A DNA stretch of 64,000 nt from Acidiferrum sp963771295 (GTDB lineage: Bacteria > Acidobacteriota > Terriglobia > Acidiferrales > UBA7541), in contig CAVYTB010000014.1 in the NCBI GenBank assembly GCA_963771295.1, forward strand, positions 682,001 to 746,000, given 5' to 3'. Below are positions 60,367 to 64,000 of the stretch, piece by piece (positions within the stretch are counted from its first letter, which is position 1; the number at the start of each line of letters is the position of its first letter). Position numbers and translations under genes: made by a program. The notes under the pieces are model-generated. The model did not search any database and was not told where the DNA came from. It saw only the letters and a list, made by a program, of their open reading frames with translations.

Positions 60367-61005
60367 TCACAAACTCTCCTTCAAAAGTCCGCGGTCATCT
60401 CGCTCGTTCCATCTGTCGGCCGCCGGGTGCCCCAGGTGCCGGTTTTGCACCTGGGGCATTCGATCCACGAACTCAAAATCAGCAGAATCAATCGCGATCA
60501 TCCCCGCTTTTCCCATCTCGTAGAATTCATAACTACTCCACATCCAATCTCGCTGGTGACCGACCAGTCCCCTCTTCACCGGATTCCCATGCATGTATTC
60601 CAGCTTCTCCCGCACTTTCTCTTTCGTGTACACATTGAAATCATAAAATCGTGCCTCCCAAAACCGCGGCCCGCCCGCTCCGGCGTCCTGAATAACTGCA
60701 GGGATCAGATGTAAGTTGGATTCCGGATACCGCCCCCGAAGGTCCCGAGAGATTCTCTGCTTAAGTGATTTCATCGCGACGGAAATATCTCTGCAGGCTG
60801 GCTCGCTGACAAGCAAATGCACGTGTTCAGGCATCACCACATATCCAATCAACCGAAACCCGTAACGTTGTCGAATTTCAGCAAGCGATGCGACAAAGAA
60901 GTCGCGTGCTTCGGGGAGTTGCAACAGCGCTCGACGCTGGTAGCAACTAAACGTGAGGAAGTGTAAGTGCCCGAACCCGTAATAGCGTTTCAGCTTGGAT
61001 GGCAT
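60367..61005 (-). CDS. REP-associated tyrosine transposase (RAYT)
   Basis: 212-residue single-domain nuclease of the Y1/HUH family. Near the start come HLHFLTFSCYQRR and the HUH motif VVMPEHVHLLV (about residues 55-65); the catalytic Tyr is expected in KLEYMHGNPVKRGLV (about residue 135). WSSYEFY follows. ATG 61005 is used because it directly follows the flanking REP; the frame stays open to 61116 only by reading through that REP. The last 30 residues (RMPQVQNRHLGHP and after) are encoded by REP 2. Palindromes on both sides mark this as a REP-RAYT unit, which mobilises or maintains REPs rather than being a classical insertion sequence. Confidence 0.88.
   Translation of the reverse strand: MPSKLKRYYGFGHLHFLTFSCYQRRALLQLPEARDFFVASLAEIRQRYGFRLIGYVVMPEHVHLLVSEPACRDISVAMKSLKQRISRDLRGRYPESNLHLIPAVIQDAGAGGPRFWEARFYDFNVYTKEKVREKLEYMHGNPVKRGLVGHQRDWMWSSYEFYEMGKAGMIAIDSADFEFVDRMPQVQNRHLGHPAADRWNERDDRGLLKESL
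60429..60457. repeat. REP palindrome 2, inside the 3' end of the RAYT gene
   Basis: GCCCCAGGTGC-CGGTTTT-GCACCTGGGGC, 11-bp perfect stem, preceded by CGCCGGGT. It codes for part of the C-terminus of the RAYT on the other strand. Confidence 0.85.
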
Positions 61006-61010
61006 GGAAG

Positions 61011-61039
61011 ACCCCAGATGCAAACCCAGCACCTGGGGC
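61011..61039. repeat. REP palindrome 3, inverted, at the RAYT start
   Basis: CCCCAGATGC-AAACCCA-GCACCTGGGG with one mismatch. Relative to REP 1 and 2 it is in the opposite orientation (CCTCGGGTGCCCC read on the minus strand), so REPs flank the RAYT in inverted fashion. Confidence 0.8.
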
Positions 61040-61126
61040 ACCCGAGGCTTCGATTTTTCGGCATCTATATGTAATGGTACCTTATCGCTGATGTAATACG
61101 AAGAAAATTCAGTCAACCGTCACAAT

Positions 61127-61471
61127 TTATGCTTTCGACTTCCACAAGCCGACGGTGTTGCCTTCGGCATCCTGCATCCACGCGAAGGTTCCGGTGGGGA
61201 TATTCACCGGCGGCACTAGGGTTTTGCCTCCCAAAGACTCCGCCTTTTTCAGCGCCGCAGCCACATCCTCCACGTCGACATAAAAAATCGTGTATTGATG
61301 CGGCTCGTGTCCCAGCGCCGTGATGTGTCCTCCAATTCCCGGAGTTACCGGCGCGATCATTCCCGCTGGCCCCATCGCCTCAATTTTCCAGTCGAACATC
61401 TGCGCGTAAAACTCGTGCGTTTTCTTGGAATCGCGGCAACCTATTTCAAAATGTACCACCGGACGCCCCAT
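61127..61471 (-). CDS. VOC-family (glyoxalase-fold) protein
   Basis: 114 residues from ATG 61471 (GGGAGG seven bases upstream). A single VOC module in two beta-alpha-beta halves: VVHFEIGCRDSKKTHEFYAQMFDWKIE and YTIFYVDVEDVAAALKKAESLGGKTLVPPVNIPTGTFAWMQDAEGNTVGLW. His/Glu ligands at the expected positions (VHFEIG; DAEGN) suggest a metal site. Relatives include bleomycin-resistance and 27-kDa-antigen type VOC proteins; the substrate is unknown. Divergent from the acyl-CoA dehydrogenase gene. Confidence 0.88.
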   Translation of the reverse strand: MGRPVVHFEIGCRDSKKTHEFYAQMFDWKIEAMGPAGMIAPVTPGIGGHITALGHEPHQYTIFYVDVEDVAAALKKAESLGGKTLVPPVNIPTGTFAWMQDAEGNTVGLWKSKA

Positions 61472-61638
61472 GAGATTGCCTCCCTTTCTCGCAACACTCA
61501 ACGGATGCCGGGCAGTCTGCCACATTCCCCCGGTCTCCGCCACTGCGCCTTCGCATGGGAAGTTTCTACCCGCGCTTCCCTTGGCTGTCCTATTGCGGCG
61601 GCACAGGCAGCCAGGTACAATCTCCCGATTGCGTTTTG

Positions 61639-61656
61639 TTCAAACAAGTGTTTGAA
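61639..61656. promoter_or_regulatory. PsrA-like operator ahead of the acyl-CoA dehydrogenase gene
   Basis: TTCAAACA-AG-TGTTTGAA, perfect 18-bp palindrome 37 bases before ATG 61694. Its core CAAAC-AAGT-GTTTG fits the (G/C)AAAC-N2-4-GTTT(G/C) form bound by PsrA-type TetR repressors of fatty-acid oxidation. Confidence 0.6.
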
Positions 61657-61693
61657 TTTTATTCGCGGCACTTGGCCGGCAAGGAGATCACCC

Positions 61694-63493
61694 ATGGCGA
61701 CCTCAGTTCTCACTAAACCCGCAGCAAAAGGCGGCAGCTTTCTCCTGGAATCCCCTGCACCGCAGGACATCTTCACGCCCGCGGACCTGACCGACGACCA
61801 AAGACTGGTCGGGCAAACCGCGGAAGAATTCGTGATCAAGGAAGTCTTCCCGCACGTCAAAGACCTCGAAGCGAAAAAGCCGGGCTTGATGCCGGAGCTG
61901 ACGCGAAAAGCCGCGGCACTCGGCCTGATGTCCGGTGGCACACCCGAACAATACGGCGGTGCGGGTCTCGACAAAATTTCCACCACCATCCTGACGGAAA
62001 AAATCTCCATTTACGGCGGTTTCGCCACCACGCACGGCGCGCACGCCGGCATCGGTACACTCCCCATCGTGTACTTCGGCACGGAAGAGCAAAAAAAGAA
62101 GTATTTGCCGAAGCTGGCCAGCGGTGAATTTATCGGGGCCTATTGCCTCTCTGAACCACAAGCCGGCAGCGACGCGCAAAATTCACTCACCCGCGCGGAA
62201 CTCAACAAAGAAGGCACGCACTACATTTTGAACGGCCAGAAGATGTGGATTACCAACGGCGGCTTCGCGGATCTATTTATCGTGTTCGCCAAAGTGGATG
62301 GCGAAAAGCTGACCGCCTTCATCGTCGAGCGCACCTTCCCCGGCTGCAAGCCCGGCAACGAAGAACACAAAATGGGCATTCACGGCAGCTCCACCACTCC
62401 CATCTTTCTGGAAAATTGCATGGTCCCGAAGGAGAACCTGCTGCACGAAATCGGCCGCGGGCATATCGTCGCTTTCAACGTCTTGAATGCCGGGCGCTTC
62501 ACTCTGGGTGCTTCCTGCGTTGGCGGCGGCAAGTATGTGCTGATGACCGCTTCCAAATATTCCAAGGAACGCAAAGCCTTCGGCAAATCCATCGGCGAAT
62601 TTGGCTTGATGAAGGAAAAGCTGGCCGAAATGGCCATTCGCATGTTCGCCGTGGAGTCCATGATCTATCGCAGTGCCGGCTACATGGAAGCAACCATGCA
62701 CGCGGCATCCGGCTCCGGCGATCACGCGCAGAACACCATGAAGGTATTGGAGGAGTACGCCATCGAAAGCTCCATCGCTAAAGTCTATGGCAGCGAGATG
62801 CTCAGCTTTGTCGTGGACGAAGCAGTGCAAATTTTCGGTGGCTACGGTTTCCACGAAGATTATCCCGTCTGCCGCGCCTACCGCGATTCCCGCGTCAACC
62901 GCATCTTCGAGGGCACTAACGAAATCAATCGCATGCTCATCATCCAGATGCTGATGAAGCGCGCCATGGGTGGCCAGTTGCCGCTCATTCCTGCTGCGCT
63001 GAAGCTTGCGGACGAAATTCTCGCCGGCCCGTCCTACGAAGAAGCGCCCGAAGGCGTGCTGGCTGAGGAAGCTCGCGCCATCGCCAACTGCAAGAAAATC
63101 TTCCTGCAAGCAGCCGGCGGCGCCATGCAGAAGTACGGCCAAAAACTCGCCGAGGAGCAGGAACTGATCGCCGCGCTCGCGAACATCGTCATGGAGATTT
63201 ACGCCATGGAGTCGAGTTTGCTCCGCGCCCAGAAAGCCGCCGCAAACAAGGGCGAAGCCGCAGCTTCCGTGATGATCGACGCCGCGCGTGTCTTCATCTC
63301 CGACGCCGCCGAACGCGTCGACCATGAAGCCAAACGCGCCCTCGCCGCCGTTCACGAAGGCGACATGCTCACCACGCAACTCGCCGTGCTGCGCCGCTTC
63401 GGAAAGCGTCCCACTGTGGACACCATCGCTCTGCGTCGTCGCGTGGCTGCCGCCATTCAGGCGCAGGACCGCTACCCGTTCGAGGGCCGCTAA
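61694..63493 (+). CDS. Acyl-CoA dehydrogenase with C-terminal extension (VLCAD/ACAD9-like)
   Basis: 599-residue FAD enzyme for the first step of beta-oxidation. ATG 61694 has AAGGAG seven to eight bases upstream. N-terminal helical domain; FAD/substrate signature YCLSEPQAGSDAQN and WITNGGFADLFIVFAKV; QIFGGYGFHEDYPVCRAYRDSRVNRIFEGTNEINRM carries the second signature with the catalytic Glu in FEGTNEI. A further 170 or so residues beyond the normal end (LADEILAGPSYEEAP to the C-terminus) resemble the membrane-associating extension of very-long-chain dehydrogenases. A PsrA-like operator lies upstream. Ends overlapping the convergent gene by four bases. Confidence 0.93.
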   Translation: MATSVLTKPAAKGGSFLLESPAPQDIFTPADLTDDQRLVGQTAEEFVIKEVFPHVKDLEAKKPGLMPELTRKAAALGLMSGGTPEQYGGAGLDKISTTILTEKISIYGGFATTHGAHAGIGTLPIVYFGTEEQKKKYLPKLASGEFIGAYCLSEPQAGSDAQNSLTRAELNKEGTHYILNGQKMWITNGGFADLFIVFAKVDGEKLTAFIVERTFPGCKPGNEEHKMGIHGSSTTPIFLENCMVPKENLLHEIGRGHIVAFNVLNAGRFTLGASCVGGGKYVLMTASKYSKERKAFGKSIGEFGLMKEKLAEMAIRMFAVESMIYRSAGYMEATMHAASGSGDHAQNTMKVLEEYAIESSIAKVYGSEMLSFVVDEAVQIFGGYGFHEDYPVCRAYRDSRVNRIFEGTNEINRMLIIQMLMKRAMGGQLPLIPAALKLADEILAGPSYEEAPEGVLAEEARAIANCKKIFLQAAGGAMQKYGQKLAEEQELIAALANIVMEIYAMESSLLRAQKAAANKGEAAASVMIDAARVFISDAAERVDHEAKRALAAVHEGDMLTTQLAVLRRFGKRPTVDTIALRRRVAAAIQAQDRYPFEGR

Positions 63494-63957
63494 TTCACCG
63501 CGCGCCCGCGAGTATTACGCAGGCCCCAAATCAGGTACGCAGCTAGAATCACCAGCAGCGGAGCTGTGTACACTCCCGGCGCCGCTCCTTCAAAGTGTAC
63601 CGACGGTACGGTGCGCCCGCGAATTGCCGCCAGAATGTTCCCCGCTCCGTACAAAAGCTCGATTCCCGCGAACGCATACGCCAACGGCCGCAACCATCTC
63701 GCGTTTCGATAAGCCCACGGCGTAAACGCCAGCAGCGCCACATTTACCACCACCAACACCGTCAACCAGGTTCGAAACTGCATGTCCATTCTCGGAAACC
63801 ACGAAAAATGTCCATAAAGCGCCAGGACCGTGGCGTTGTAATAGCTCAGAAAATCGTGCGCGGCTTCGTCCCACACGTGCAAGGCAAATGCCAGGCACAG
63901 CAACAGCCATGCAGCCCCATAACTGCCTCCAGCAGCCATTGTCCGTTGATCGCTCAT
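63490..63957 (-). CDS. Small polytopic membrane protein, HXXEE-like
   Basis: 155 residues with four predicted helices (GAAWLLLCLAFALHVWDEAAHDF; FRTWLTVLVVVNVALLAFTPWAY; LRPLAYAFAGIELLYGAGNILAAI; VYTAPLLVILAAYLIWGL). HVWDEAAHDF in helix 1 resembles the HxxEE motif of a membrane family of unknown function; the match is partial (HxxDE). Three of its last bases overlap the acyl-CoA dehydrogenase stop. No functional evidence. Confidence 0.65.
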   Translation of the reverse strand: MSDQRTMAAGGSYGAAWLLLCLAFALHVWDEAAHDFLSYYNATVLALYGHFSWFPRMDMQFRTWLTVLVVVNVALLAFTPWAYRNARWLRPLAYAFAGIELLYGAGNILAAIRGRTVPSVHFEGAAPGVYTAPLLVILAAYLIWGLRNTRGRAVN

Positions 63958-64000
63958 GTTCCCTTTCGGTCCTAGTGGTTAGAGATCCAAGGGAATACTG

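Noticed and set aside
61006..61116. Longer RAYT start at 61116
   Set aside because: The extra 37 residues are encoded by the REP and its flank, and the domain begins after ATG 61005.
62273..63379. 368-codon open frame on the minus strand
   Set aside because: Antisense to the acyl-CoA dehydrogenase gene, rich in His and Gly as expected of a mirror frame, without motif or ribosome site.

Overview
The window looks like a chromosomal stretch of an Acidobacteriota bacterium (inference from gene content; no search was run). The pointers are a 1,092-residue Oar-like TonB-dependent receptor with an N-terminal carboxypeptidase-regulatory domain, hopanoid side-chain genes of the HpnI/HpnJ type, a DmsE-like multihaem cytochrome, DUF1684, DUF4136, DUF2721 and DUF481 proteins, and a PEP-CTERM protein. 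The DNA is moderately GC-rich and genes are dense on both strands. I see no prophage, insertion sequence, CRISPR array or rRNA.

Layout. 1-2400: the cut end of a decahaem cytochrome c gene, a tRNA-Gln(CTG) and an exported protein of unknown function. 2400-9830: PPK2-type polyphosphate kinase, then a complete RND efflux operon (adaptor, pump, outer-membrane channel) behind a promoter and a possibly structured leader. 9830-15000: a leftward hopanoid-type group (radical SAM HpnJ, two overlapping small EamA transporters, glycosyltransferase HpnI) preceded by a PLP-dependent decarboxylase. 15000-19900: a leftward export operon (HlyD adaptor, TPR protein, MacB-like permease, TolC channel) with no ATPase gene. 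20000-23700: a tiny zinc-ribbon gene, a NatAB-like ABC exporter and a TauE/DUF1634 pair. 23770-29470: an NtrC-type regulator broken by two frameshifts, a BNR-repeat protein and an OmpA-like porin. 29700-36850: metabolic and membrane genes including aspartate kinase. 36850-38070: a PEP-CTERM gene with a good sigma-54 promoter and tandem 12-mers upstream. 38078-42590: LuxR regulator, arginase-like protein, IspH, PilZ and DUF4136 proteins, and an orphan antitoxin. 42600-46760: remnant of a MASE1 hybrid kinase, a block of repeats, and an FHA-GAF sigma-54 activator divergent from a small envelope protein that has its own sigma-54 promoter and a strong terminator. 46800-54400: SDR, amidohydrolase, TPR, stress-membrane and DUF481 genes. 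54700-59000: an exported SAM-hydrolase-like lipoprotein next to the TonB receptor. 59000-64000: thiolase, a REP-associated transposase with its REP palindromes, VOC protein and acyl-CoA dehydrogenase behind a PsrA-like operator.

Themes. Envelope biology dominates: efflux, export, outer-membrane proteins, hopanoids and surface sorting. Sigma-54 control recurs, with two activators (one broken) and two good GG-N10-GC promoters. Two unrelated families of small palindromic repeats sit between genes; one belongs to the RAYT at 60367-61005.
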